This document shows positions 1 through 6,265 of a stretch of DNA of 8,969 bases, one piece after another (position 1 is the stretch's first letter; each line of letters starts with the position of its first letter). Position numbers and translations under genes: made by a program. The DNA lies in the NCBI GenBank assembly GCA_030147905.1, contig JASBUM010000109.1, positions 1 to 8,969 on the forward strand, in the 5' to 3' direction. This DNA comes from Acidimangrovimonas sp. GTDB taxonomy: Bacteria > Pseudomonadota > Alphaproteobacteria > Rhodobacterales > Rhodobacteraceae. Below the pieces are notes generated by a model. The model was not told where the DNA came from and ran no database searches. It worked only from the letters and a program-made list of their open reading frames with translations.

Positions 1-65
1 TTGGTTTTGTCCTCGCTTTCGACACGACGAACGAGGACACGATCGTGCAACGGTTTGAATGCCAT
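1..65 (-). CDS. groES: Co-chaperonin GroES (Cpn10), 5' end only
   Basis: Reading the minus strand from the ATG at 65-63 gives MAFKPLHDRVLVRRVESEDKT, which is the typical N-terminus of GroES (the PLHDRVLVRR start of the Cpn10 fold). The gene runs off the left edge, so only about 21 residues are visible. GroES forms the heptameric lid of the GroEL folding chamber in the cytoplasm. A purine-rich Shine-Dalgarno (GAGGGAG on the minus strand, about 74-80) precedes the ATG. Directly upstream lie a perfect CIRCE operator and a sigma70-type promoter, as expected for a groESL operon under HrcA control. groEL would be expected next, beyond the window; that part is inference. Confidence 0.93.
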   Translation of the reverse strand, partial: MAFKPLHDRVLVRRVESEDKT

Positions 66-100
66 CTGAGAACTCCCTCTGGGTCCAGGTTGAAATCCTG

Positions 101-127
101 TTAGCACTCGCCACGAGAGAGTGCTAA
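101..127 (-). promoter_or_regulatory. CIRCE element (HrcA operator) of groESL
   Basis: TTAGCACTC (101-109), a 9-nt spacer and GAGTGCTAA (119-127) form the exact consensus inverted repeat TTAGCACTC-N9-GAGTGCTAA. This is the binding site of the heat-shock repressor HrcA. It lies between the promoter and the groES start codon, overlapping the probable start of the transcript. Binding there would block transcription of groES until heat or misfolding titrates GroEL away from HrcA. The match is perfect in both arms and the position is canonical. Confidence 0.97.
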
Positions 128-135
128 CAGGCGTT

Positions 136-164
136 GATCTAGGCCGAGGGCGCGGCCGAGTCAA
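136..164 (-). promoter_or_regulatory. groES promoter (-35 TTGACT, -10 TAGATC)
   Basis: On the minus strand TTGACT (164-159) is followed after exactly 17 nt by TAGATC (141-136). The -35 box matches five of six consensus bases; the -10 box keeps the TAnA core. The predicted transcript start is near 129, placing CIRCE at the very 5' end of the mRNA as in other HrcA-controlled groE operons. I did not see a convincing separate RpoH-type promoter, but one cannot be excluded by eye. Confidence 0.75.
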
Positions 165-245
165 CATCTCCCGCGCCGAAATTCAACCCTTCGTCGCGGA
201 TTTCACCACCCGCCGCGAGGGTCGGGCCCGATCGACGGCGCCGGC

Positions 246-261
246 GGGCCGGGCGGGCGGG
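246..261 (+). other. Tight G-quadruplex-type motif (four GGG runs)
   Basis: Four runs of GGG at 246-248, 251-253, 255-257 and 259-261 are separated by loops of only 2, 1 and 1 nt on the plus strand. Loops this short are the pattern that folds most stably into a parallel G-quadruplex in vitro. It lies in the control region between the divergent groES and ppaC promoters, about 100 bp upstream of the ppaC -35 box. In DNA this rich in G+C such a motif can arise by chance, so a role is only inferred. Confidence 0.55.
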
Positions 262-361
262 TCGCGCCGTCGGTATTTGACCCGGAAGAGCGCGGACGGC
301 CGCGCAGCCGATCATGGTCGCGCCGGAGGCCGGCACGGTTTCGCGCCGTTTGCGGGACCGG

Positions 362-390
362 GTGACAAGCGCCGGGGAACTGCCTATAAA
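362..390 (+). promoter_or_regulatory. ppaC promoter (-35 GTGACA, -10 TATAAA)
   Basis: GTGACA (362-367, five of six to TTGACA) and TATAAA (385-390, five of six to TATAAT) are separated by 17 nt, the optimal spacing. The predicted start of transcription is near 397, leaving a short leader of about 30 nt before the ppaC ATG at 426. The remainder of the gap between CIRCE and this promoter (165-361) holds no gene that I can support. Confidence 0.75.
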
Positions 391-425
391 GCGCGCGATT
401 TCGACCGCTTGAACGGATGCGCAGC

Positions 426-1343
426 ATGATCAAGGTATTCGGCCACAAGGCCCCCGACACGGACTCGACCGGCTCGCCCATCATCTGGGCGTGGTACCTC
501 AGCGAGGTGAAGGGCACCCCGGCGGTGCCCGTGCTCCTGGGAGAGCCCAATACCGAAGCCGCCTTCATGCTCAGGCGCTGGGATCTGCCCAAGCCCGAGA
601 TCATCACCGACGTGGCCCCGGGCGAGGCCTGCGTCGTCGTCGACACCAACAACCCCGCCGAGCTGCCCGCCTCGATCAACGAGGCCGACGTGGTGCAGAT
701 CATCGACCACCACCTGCTGACCGGCGGCCTGCGCACGCGCGGGGCGATCGATATCACGATCCGCCCGCTCGCCTGCACCGCCACCATCATGCATGACCTG
801 ATGGGTGCGGATGCCGCGCGCATGCCCGAGGGGGTCCGCTGTGCGATGCTTTCGTGCATCCTGTCGGACACGCTGGGCTTCCGCTCGCCCACCACCACCG
901 ATCATGACCGCGCCGTGGCCGAGGCGCTGGCGGCGGAACTGGGCATCTCGATCCCGGATTATGCCGATGAGCTCTTCGCCGCCAAGTCGGATGTCTCGGC
1001 CTATTCCGACGAGGCGCTGCTGCGGATGGACAGCAAGGCCTATGAGGTCGACGGCAGGAAGCTGCGGATCTCGGTGCTGGAGACCACCGCGCCGCAGATC
1101 CCGCTTGAACGCAAGGCGGGCCTGATGGCGGCGATGCCGAAGGTCGCAGCCGAGGACGGCGCCGATGCGGTGATGCTTTTCGTCGTTGACATCCTGCGTG
1201 AGGAAGCGACGCTTCTGGTTCCCGATCCGCTGGTCAAGGGGATCGCGGAGGCAAGCTTCGGCTGCACCGTCTCGGGCGACAGCGTGGTTCTGCCGGGCAT
1301 CATGAGCCGCAAGAAGCAGATCATCCCCGCACTGAAGCTGTGA
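426..1343 (+). CDS. ppaC: Manganese-dependent inorganic pyrophosphatase (family II, DHH)
   Basis: This 305-residue protein hydrolyses pyrophosphate to phosphate in the cytosol and pulls biosynthetic reactions forward. The family II signature is complete: GHKAPDTDS at 6-14 (metal ligands His7, Asp11, Asp13), VVDTN with Asp73, the DHH motif at 94-96, LSDT with Asp148, and the SRKKQ substrate-binding motif at 294-298 in the C-terminal DHHA2 domain. Length is normal for the family. I chose the ATG at 426 because it gives the usual MIKVFGHK start; an in-frame ATG at 417 would add three residues, and neither has a strong Shine-Dalgarno. A good promoter lies at 362-390. The HAD gene follows 43 nt downstream; the gap contains a 6-bp hairpin (1351-1367) without a T-tract, so read-through into the HAD gene is likely. 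Confidence 0.95.
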   Translation: MIKVFGHKAPDTDSTGSPIIWAWYLSEVKGTPAVPVLLGEPNTEAAFMLRRWDLPKPEIITDVAPGEACVVVDTNNPAELPASINEADVVQIIDHHLLTGGLRTRGAIDITIRPLACTATIMHDLMGADAARMPEGVRCAMLSCILSDTLGFRSPTTTDHDRAVAEALAAELGISIPDYADELFAAKSDVSAYSDEALLRMDSKAYEVDGRKLRISVLETTAPQIPLERKAGLMAAMPKVAAEDGADAVMLFVVDILREEATLLVPDPLVKGIAEASFGCTVSGDSVVLPGIMSRKKQIIPALKL

Positions 1344-1386
1344 CCCCGTCCGGCGCCACGCGCGCCGCCCCTGGCAGGAGGCCTGC

Positions 1387-2268
1387 ATGATCCCGATCAT
1401 TTCCGCGCTCGACGAGATCGCGGCGCGCTACACTGCGGTCTTCTGCGACCTGTGGGGATGCCTGCACAACGGGCACGCGCCCTTCCCCGAGGCGGTTGCC
1501 GCCCTGCGCGCCTTTCGGGAGCGGGGCGGACGGGTCGTGCTGCTGACCAACGCGCCCCGTCCCGAGCCGAGCGTCCGGCGACACCTCGACCGGATGGGAA
1601 TGCCGGGCGATGTCTATGACGCGATCGTCACCTCGGGCGATGCGGCGCAGGATGCGATGGTGGCCGGGCTGGTCGGCCGGCGGGTCCATCACATCGGCGC
1701 GGTGAAGGACGAAAGCTTCTTCACCGAACGTCCCGGCGATCCAGCCGGGCTGGCCCGGGTGGAGCGCGTCCCGCTGGCCCAGGCCGAAGGGGTTGTCTGC
1801 ACCGGGCTGGCCGACGACCTGAACGAAACCCCGGAGGATTACCGCGCCGTCCTGCTGGAGGCCAAGACGCGCGGGCTGACCCTGCTTTGCGCCAATCCCG
1901 ACATCGTGGTCGACTATGGCGACCGCCGGCTCTATTGCGCTGGCGCGCTGGCGGCGATGTATGAATAGATGGGGGGCCGGGCGCTCTATTTCGGCAAGCC
2001 CCATGCCCCGATCTACATGCTCGCGCGCCAGCGCCTCCAGGCGATAGGTCTCAAGCCCGAGGACGATGCGATCCTTGCCATAGGCGACGGGGTGGATACA
2101 GATATCCGCGGCGGGCTGGCCGAGGGGCTGGATACGCTGTTCGTGACCGGCGGGATCGCAGCCGAGGCCTTCGGCGCCGACCCCGATGCGCCCGATCCGG
2201 AGCGGCTGGAACGGTGGTTTGCCGAGCGACAGCTTAGCCCCAGTGCTGCGATTGCGAAGCTGCGCTGA
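1387..2268 (+). pseudogene. HAD superfamily class IIA hydrolase (TIGR01459-like), interrupted by in-frame TAG
   Basis: Two halves of one HAD protein lie in the same frame, 1387-1968 (193 aa) and 1969-2268 (99 aa), separated only by a TAG codon at 1966-1968. Read through, they give 293 residues, the usual size of this alphaproteobacterial HAD-IIA group. The first half holds motif I (DLWGCLHNG, Asp21 as nucleophile), motif II (TNAPR, Thr54) and the cap domain up to CANPDIVVDYG. The second half holds the motif III lysine (YFGKPH, Lys204) and motif IV (GDGVDTDIRGG, Asp234 and Asp239), so neither half alone has a full active site. Motif I has Trp where most HAD phosphatases have the second Asp; I believe this is usual for the group. 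A perfect AGGAGG (1376-1381) sits 5 nt before the ATG. The TAG is followed at once by ATG, so termination-reinitiation is possible. A recent nonsense mutation (for example CAG or GAG to TAG) or a sequencing error is simpler. Substrate unknown; NagD-like labels are only by similarity. Confidence 0.85.
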
Positions 2269-2279
2269 GATGAAGGATC

Positions 2280-2315
2280 CAATATTGCGTATAAATACAA
2301 CATGCAGCAATATTG
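2280..2315 (+). promoter_or_regulatory. AT-rich island with paired CAATATTG boxes, probable promoter/operator of phaJ-like gene
   Basis: The palindrome CAATATTG occurs twice, at 2280-2287 and 2308-2315, flanking a second dyad, GTATAAATAC (2289-2298). The segment is strikingly AT-rich inside GC-rich surroundings. TATAAA at 2290-2295 resembles a -10 box, with a weak CTGAGA -35 candidate at 2265-2270 (19-nt spacer). TGCAGCA occurs at 2303-2309 and again at 2336-2342, 33 bp apart, close to three helical turns. TGC-rich sites are known operators of the polyhydroxyalkanoate regulator PhaR in this bacterial group, which would fit the downstream gene, but this site does not match the published CTGC-N3/4-GCAG form. 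The assignment is tentative. Confidence 0.45.
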
Positions 2316-2384
2316 TTTCGCGCCCTTCTTGCATCTGCAGCATTCGCCAGCTACGTTTGCCCTCACAACCCGCGGGGAGACGCC

Positions 2385-2840
2385 ATGCTTGATCGAAGCC
2401 AGGAACCGGATGCGCGCGGCACGGTCTTCATCGAGGATCTGACCGTCGGCATGACGCGTCATCTCGACAAGGACGTGAGCGACCGCGACATCGCGCTCTT
2501 CGCCGAGGTGTCGACCGACTGCAACCCGGTCCATCTGGACGACGATTACGCGCGCGACACGATCTTTGCCGGCCGCATCGCACACGGGATGCTGACGGCG
2601 GGGCTTGTCTCGGCGGTGATCGGCGAACGGCTTCCGGGCCACGGAACCATCTATCTGCGCCAGAGCCTGGCCTTTCTCGCTCCGGTGCGGCCGGGCGACC
2701 GCGTCCGCGCCGAGGTCCGGGTGGTGGCGATCGACCTGACGCGGCGCCGGGTCACCCTTGATTGTCGTTGCCGTGTGGGCGATACGGTCGTGCTCAAGGG
2801 TGAGGCGCTGGTTCTGGCGCCCAGCCGCAACCAGAACTGA
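2385..2840 (+). CDS. MaoC-like (R)-specific enoyl-CoA hydratase, PhaJ type
   Basis: This 151-residue protein is a single hot-dog-fold MaoC-like hydratase. It carries the hydratase 2 signature around FAEVSTDCNPVHLDDDYA (39-56), with the catalytic pair Asp45 and His50 at the same five-residue spacing as in Aeromonas PhaJ. A conserved IAHGMLTAGL segment (65-74) follows. PhaJ enzymes hydrate trans-2-enoyl-CoA to (R)-3-hydroxyacyl-CoA, linking fatty acid oxidation to polyhydroxyalkanoate synthesis; other MaoC proteins act on other enoyl-CoAs, so the exact substrate is open. The ATG at 2385 is preceded by GGGGAGA (2374-2380) with a 4-nt gap. The open frame continues 24 codons upstream to 2313, but that part covers the AT-rich regulatory region and does not look like protein. 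No phaC or phasin gene is in view. Confidence 0.88.
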   Translation: MLDRSQEPDARGTVFIEDLTVGMTRHLDKDVSDRDIALFAEVSTDCNPVHLDDDYARDTIFAGRIAHGMLTAGLVSAVIGERLPGHGTIYLRQSLAFLAPVRPGDRVRAEVRVVAIDLTRRRVTLDCRCRVGDTVVLKGEALVLAPSRNQN

Positions 2841-2857
2841 CCGGGCGACGGCCGCTG

Positions 2858-2886
2858 CAGGCGCGCGCCCCGGCGGAACGCGCCTG
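2858..2886 (+). other. GC-rich hairpin immediately upstream of the ribF ribosome binding site
   Basis: CAGGCGCG (2858-2865) and CGCGCCTG (2879-2886) form a perfect 8-bp stem around a 13-nt loop. The hairpin ends two bases before the GGGGG Shine-Dalgarno of ribF (2889-2893). There is no T-tract after it, so it is not a standard intrinsic terminator. It could be a Rho-type end of the phaJ transcript, an mRNA-stability stem, or a structure that modulates ribF translation. It does not resemble the FMN riboswitch. Chance is possible at this GC content. Confidence 0.4.
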
Positions 2887-2897
2887 TCGGGGGTTTG

Positions 2898-3836
2898 ATG
2901 CGGGTTTTGACGACGTGGAAGGGCCTGGCTGCGACGGACCGGGGCGCCGCCGTGGCGATGGGAAATTTCGACGGCGTGCACCGCGGTCACCAGCGGGTGA
3001 TCACGCTGGCCCGGAACCATGCCGGAACCGCGCCTCTGGGCATCGTCACCTTCGAGCCGCACCCGCGCAGCTTCTTCGCGCCCGCGGCGCCGCCCTTCCG
3101 GCTGATGAATGCCGAAGCCCGCGCCCACCGGATGGCCAAGCTCGGGGTCGAGCGGCTATACCAGCTTCCCTTCGATGCCGCGCTGGCCGCCATGCAGCCG
3201 CGCGATTTCGCGCGGCAGGTGCTGCACGAAGGGCTCGGGGTCTCCCACGTGGTGGTCGGTTCCGATTTCCGCTTTGGCAAGGGGCGGGCGGGCAGTGCCG
3301 ACGATCTGGTCGAATGCGGGGCCGAACTGGACTTCGGCGTGACGGTGGCGAACCTGATCGCCGATGCCGAAGCCGGCGAGGAGATCTCCTCGACCGCGAT
3401 CCGCCGGGCGCTGAGCGAAGGACGCGTGCGCGACGCGGCGCGGATGCTGGGGCATTGGCACCGCATCGAGGGCCCCGTTCTGCACGGCGAGAAGCGCGGC
3501 AGGCAACTGGGCTTCCCGACCGCCAACATGGCGCTCGAGGGGCTGCACCTTCCGCGCATGGGGGTCTATGCGGTGCTGATCGACGTGCTGGATGGCCCGT
3601 ATGCGGGGCGTTACCGGGGGGCGGCATCGCTGGGCGTGCGCCCGATGTTCGGCACCAACGCGCCCAATCTCGAAACCTATCTCTTCGACTTCTCGGGCGA
3701 TCTCTATGGCGCCGACCTGTCGGTGGCCCTGGTCGAATATCTGCGGCCCGAACAGGACTTCGACGGAATCGACGCGCTGGTCGCGCAGATGAACACCGAT
3801 TGCGCCCGCGCGAAGGCCGTCCTTTCGGCGCTGTAA
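2898..3836 (+). CDS. ribF: Bifunctional riboflavin kinase / FAD synthetase
   Basis: This 312-residue protein phosphorylates riboflavin to FMN and then adenylylates FMN to FAD. The N-terminal FAD synthetase (nucleotidyltransferase) domain shows GNFDGVHRGH (22-31, the HxGH-type motif), VGSDFRFGKGR (120-130) and ISSTAIRR (163-170). The C-terminal riboflavin kinase domain shows GRQLGFPTAN (201-210), LGVRPMFG (245-252) and NLETYLFDF (257-265), with Glu259 as the expected catalytic base. Both domains look complete and the length is typical. I chose the ATG at 2898 with GGGGG at 2889-2893; a TTG one codon upstream is also in frame. ycgN follows after 42 nt and the aldolase gene overlaps ycgN, suggesting one transcript. 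Confidence 0.95.
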   Translation: MRVLTTWKGLAATDRGAAVAMGNFDGVHRGHQRVITLARNHAGTAPLGIVTFEPHPRSFFAPAAPPFRLMNAEARAHRMAKLGVERLYQLPFDAALAAMQPRDFARQVLHEGLGVSHVVVGSDFRFGKGRAGSADDLVECGAELDFGVTVANLIADAEAGEEISSTAIRRALSEGRVRDAARMLGHWHRIEGPVLHGEKRGRQLGFPTANMALEGLHLPRMGVYAVLIDVLDGPYAGRYRGAASLGVRPMFGTNAPNLETYLFDFSGDLYGADLSVALVEYLRPEQDFDGIDALVAQMNTDCARAKAVLSAL

Positions 3837-3878
3837 CGCCCCTTCCCTTTCCCCGCGCGATCCGACAAGGTGCGCGCG

Positions 3879-4346
3879 ATGAACGATCCGATCCCCCGCG
3901 ACCATCTGCGCCCCGGTTTCTGGAACCGCCCGCTCAGCCAACTCACCCCGCGTGAGTGGGAGGCGCTTTGCGACGGCTGCGGCAAATGCTGTCTCAACAA
4001 GCTCGAGGATCCGGACACCGCGGAAATCGCCTTTACCCGTGTCGCATGCCGGCTCTTCGACGATGCGACCTGCCGCTGCGCGCATTACGAGGAGCGCAAG
4101 CGAATGGTGCCCGAATGCGTCGTCCTCGGGCCGCGTACCATCGCCGATATCGCCTACTGGATGCCGACCACCTGCGCCTACCGGCTGCGCCACGAGGGCA
4201 AGCCCCTGCCCGCCTGGCACCCGCTGATCTCGGGAGACGCGGAATCGGTGCATCGCGCCGGCATCTCGCTTCGCGGGCGCACCGTCTCCGAACGGGACGT
4301 GCCCGAAGAGCACTGGGAAGATTTCATCATCGAAGAGGAGCAGTGA
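3879..4346 (+). CDS. UPF0260 / YcgN-like cysteine-cluster protein
   Basis: This 155-residue protein closely resembles Escherichia coli YcgN along its whole length. It has the CDGCGKCC cluster (31-38), VACRLF (56-61), CRCAHYEERK (65-74) and the conserved MPTTCAYRLRHEGKPLPAWHPL stretch (95-116). Nine cysteines (31, 34, 37, 38, 57, 65, 67, 80, 99) suggest binding of a metal or Fe-S cluster, as in the wider YkgJ group; the biochemical role is not known. The ATG at 3879 has AAGG 8 nt upstream (3867-3870) and gives a normal family length; a GTG at 3870 would add three residues. The stop TGA shares its final A with the ATG of the next gene (TGATG), indicating translational coupling. Confidence 0.88.
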   Translation: MNDPIPRDHLRPGFWNRPLSQLTPREWEALCDGCGKCCLNKLEDPDTAEIAFTRVACRLFDDATCRCAHYEERKRMVPECVVLGPRTIADIAYWMPTTCAYRLRHEGKPLPAWHPLISGDAESVHRAGISLRGRTVSERDVPEEHWEDFIIEEEQ

Positions 4347-5398
4347 TGTTTTTCGTCTCGGACAATGCCGCCCCCGTCCCGGCGGCGGTGATGACGGCGC
4401 TCAATGAGGCCAACCGCGGCCACGCCATGCCGTACGGCGCCGATCCATGGATGGCACGGGTGCGCGACCGTATCCGCGAGATCTTCGAGGCGCCCGAGGC
4501 CGCCGTCCATCTCGTCGCCACCGGCACTGCCGCCAACGCCCTGTCTCTGGCCAGCTTCTGCCCGCCATGGGCGGCGATCTACTGCCATCGGCACGCCCAT
4601 GTAGCGGTGGACGAATGTGGCGCGCCGGAATTCTACACCGCGGGCGCCAAGCTGACCGAAATCGATGGCGACGACGGCAAGATCGATCCCGGCAATCTGC
4701 GCCGCACCCTCGCCGCGGCCGAGGCCGTCGGCGTCCACAACGTCCAGCGCGGCATGGTCAGCCTGACCAATATCACCGAGGGCGGCAGCCTCTATACCGC
4801 CGACGAGACCGCCGCCCTGACGGCGATCGCACGCGAATACGGTCTGCCCTGCCATCTGGACGGCGCCCGCTTTGCCAATGCCGTGGTCGCAAGCGGCGCG
4901 AGCCCGGCCGAACTGACCTGGAAGGCGGGCATCGACGTGCTCTCCTTCGGCGGCACCAAGAACGGACTGATGGGCGTCGAGGCGGTGGTCCTGTTCGACC
5001 CCTCCCGCGCGTGGGAGTTCGAGCTGCGCCGCAAGCGCGCCGGACACCTGTTCTCCAAGCACCGGTATCTCTCGGCCCAGATGGCGGCCTATCTCGCGGA
5101 TGACCTCTGGCTCGACCTTGCGCGCCGTGCCAACGCCGCCGGGGCGCGGCTGGCCGCCGGGCTCGACGCGACAGCCGGCGTCGCGCTCGAGGGCATGCCG
5201 CCCGCCAACCTGATGTTCGCCACCGCCCCGCGCGCCCTGCACCGCCGCGCGACCGAGGCCGGAGCCGCCTATTACATCGACGCACCCGCCCCCGGCACCG
5301 AGGCCGGCGACGACACGCCGGAACGCGCGCGCTTCGTCACCTCGTGGGCGACGACCGACGAAGAGGTCGACCGTCTGCTGGCGATCTTCAAAGGTTGA
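4346..5398 (+). CDS. PLP-dependent low-specificity L-threonine aldolase-like protein
   Basis: This 350-residue fold-type I PLP enzyme belongs to the threonine aldolase / beta-eliminating lyase family, which cleaves threonine or allo-threonine to glycine and acetaldehyde. The start MFFVSDNAAPV matches the family's opening DN-x-x segment. Other expected elements are ATGTAANAL (58-66, cofactor phosphate loop), His84 in the HAH segment (ring stacking), HLDGARFANA (170-179, with Asp172 for the pyridine nitrogen) and SFGGTKNG (200-207), with Lys205 as the Schiff-base lysine. The ATG overlaps the ycgN stop by one base. At the 3' end the gene runs 11 bp into the convergent hydrolase gene. Substrate could be another beta-hydroxy amino acid; the family is certain, the specificity is not. 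Confidence 0.9.
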   Translation: MFFVSDNAAPVPAAVMTALNEANRGHAMPYGADPWMARVRDRIREIFEAPEAAVHLVATGTAANALSLASFCPPWAAIYCHRHAHVAVDECGAPEFYTAGAKLTEIDGDDGKIDPGNLRRTLAAAEAVGVHNVQRGMVSLTNITEGGSLYTADETAALTAIAREYGLPCHLDGARFANAVVASGASPAELTWKAGIDVLSFGGTKNGLMGVEAVVLFDPSRAWEFELRRKRAGHLFSKHRYLSAQMAAYLADDLWLDLARRANAAGARLAAGLDATAGVALEGMPPANLMFATAPRALHRRATEAGAAYYIDAPAPGTEAGDDTPERARFVTSWATTDEEVDRLLAIFKG

Positions 5399-6263
5399 GA
5401 AAGCGCGCGACCGGCCCGGCCACCGCCGCGGCGTGGGTGATCGGCGCCATGTGCCCCGCGCCGGGCACCCGGACCCGCTCCACCTCGGCTAGCCGGCCGG
5501 CAAGCGCGTCATTGATCGCCGCGATGGTGGCCGGCGAGCGTTCGCCCTCCATCAGCAGGACAGGATGGGGCAGCCGCTCCAGCCGCCCCGGTGCCAGCAG
5601 GCCCGCACAATCGTCCCAGACGACGGGCGCGCTATCGACGATCACGTGGATGCGGTCGGCGATATAGGCGCGCTGTTCGGGCGGCAGGCTCTGCCACGGC
5701 TGGCCGGTTCCCCAGTCGCGCAGGAAGAGTGCCGCGGCATCGTCGCGCCGTCCCGCCGCCAGCAGCGCCGCCAGCCGGTCGAACGCCGCGCGCTCGCCTG
5801 CAATCGTGCCGGCGGCGGCTGTATCCGCATTCGCACAGGCCGCATCCCGGGCCTCCGTGCCGCGGCCATCGGGCACCGGCCGCAGGGCCGCAAGCAGGGT
5901 CGGCTCGATCAGCACCAGGCGGCGCACCAGCCGGGGCTGTTCCAGCGCCAGCCTGAGCGCAACGACGGCGCCGTAGGAATGGCCGATCACATCGACGGGC
6001 GCGCGATGTTCGGCCACGATCACCTCGGCCGCCCGGGCCACCGCCACCGCCGCCATGTCCCGGCCCGAAACCCAGGGCACGCCGCGGCCGTGCCCCGGAA
6101 GATCCGGCGCGGTGATCGCGAGCCGCCCGTCCAGCGCCGCCCCCAGCCCGGCCCAGGCGCTGGCATGGCCGAGCGAGCAATGCAGGCACAGCGCCGCCTG
6201 CCCGCCGCGGCCGAAATGGCGCAGGTCCGGTGCATCCACCGGTGTCGGGGCGGCCTCGGCCAT
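5388..6263 (-). CDS. Alpha/beta hydrolase fold protein
   Basis: This 291-residue protein has a canonical alpha/beta hydrolase core: HCSLGHASAW (28-37) as the oxyanion-hole region, DLPGHG (54-59), the nucleophile elbow GHSYG (94-98, Ser96) and a C-terminal GAGHM with the catalytic His271. The acid residue is probably in or after the strand PVLLMEGERSP (234-244), where the common Asp is replaced by Glu or Arg, so the acid may lie elsewhere. No signal peptide is visible; it should be cytosolic. The ATG at 6263-6261 is 2 nt from the stop of the upstream isomerase gene (TGACGATG), so the two are translationally coupled. Substrate unknown; the pairing hints at ester or ring-cleavage product hydrolysis, which is inference only. 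Confidence 0.85.
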   Translation of the reverse strand: MAEAAPTPVDAPDLRHFGRGGQAALCLHCSLGHASAWAGLGAALDGRLAITAPDLPGHGRGVPWVSGRDMAAVAVARAAEVIVAEHRAPVDVIGHSYGAVVALRLALEQPRLVRRLVLIEPTLLAALRPVPDGRGTEARDAACANADTAAAGTIAGERAAFDRLAALLAAGRRDDAAALFLRDWGTGQPWQSLPPEQRAYIADRIHVIVDSAPVVWDDCAGLLAPGRLERLPHPVLLMEGERSPATIAAINDALAGRLAEVERVRVPGAGHMAPITHAAAVAGPVARFLNL

Positions 6264-6265
6264 CG

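Noticed and set aside
277..282. TTGACC as another -35 box upstream of ppaC
   Set aside because: No -10-like hexamer lies 16-19 nt downstream; the pair at 362-390 is far better.
384..1400. Long minus-strand open frame (338 codons) opposite ppaC
   Set aside because: It is antisense shadow of a fully conserved pyrophosphatase gene in GC-rich DNA; low-complexity His/Arg/Gly-rich translation with no family resemblance.
2313..2384. Upstream 24-codon extension of the phaJ-like gene
   Set aside because: It would begin inside the AT-rich promoter-like island, lacks a ribosome binding site and has no counterpart in the family. The ATG at 2385 has GGGGAGA at proper distance.
2841..2897. FMN riboswitch before ribF
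   Set aside because: The leader is under 60 nt with a single hairpin, too short for an FMN aptamer and without its conserved elements.
2013..3128. Long minus-strand open frame spanning HAD, phaJ-like and ribF genes
   Set aside because: It crosses three plus-strand genes and a regulatory region, and its translation shows no domain.
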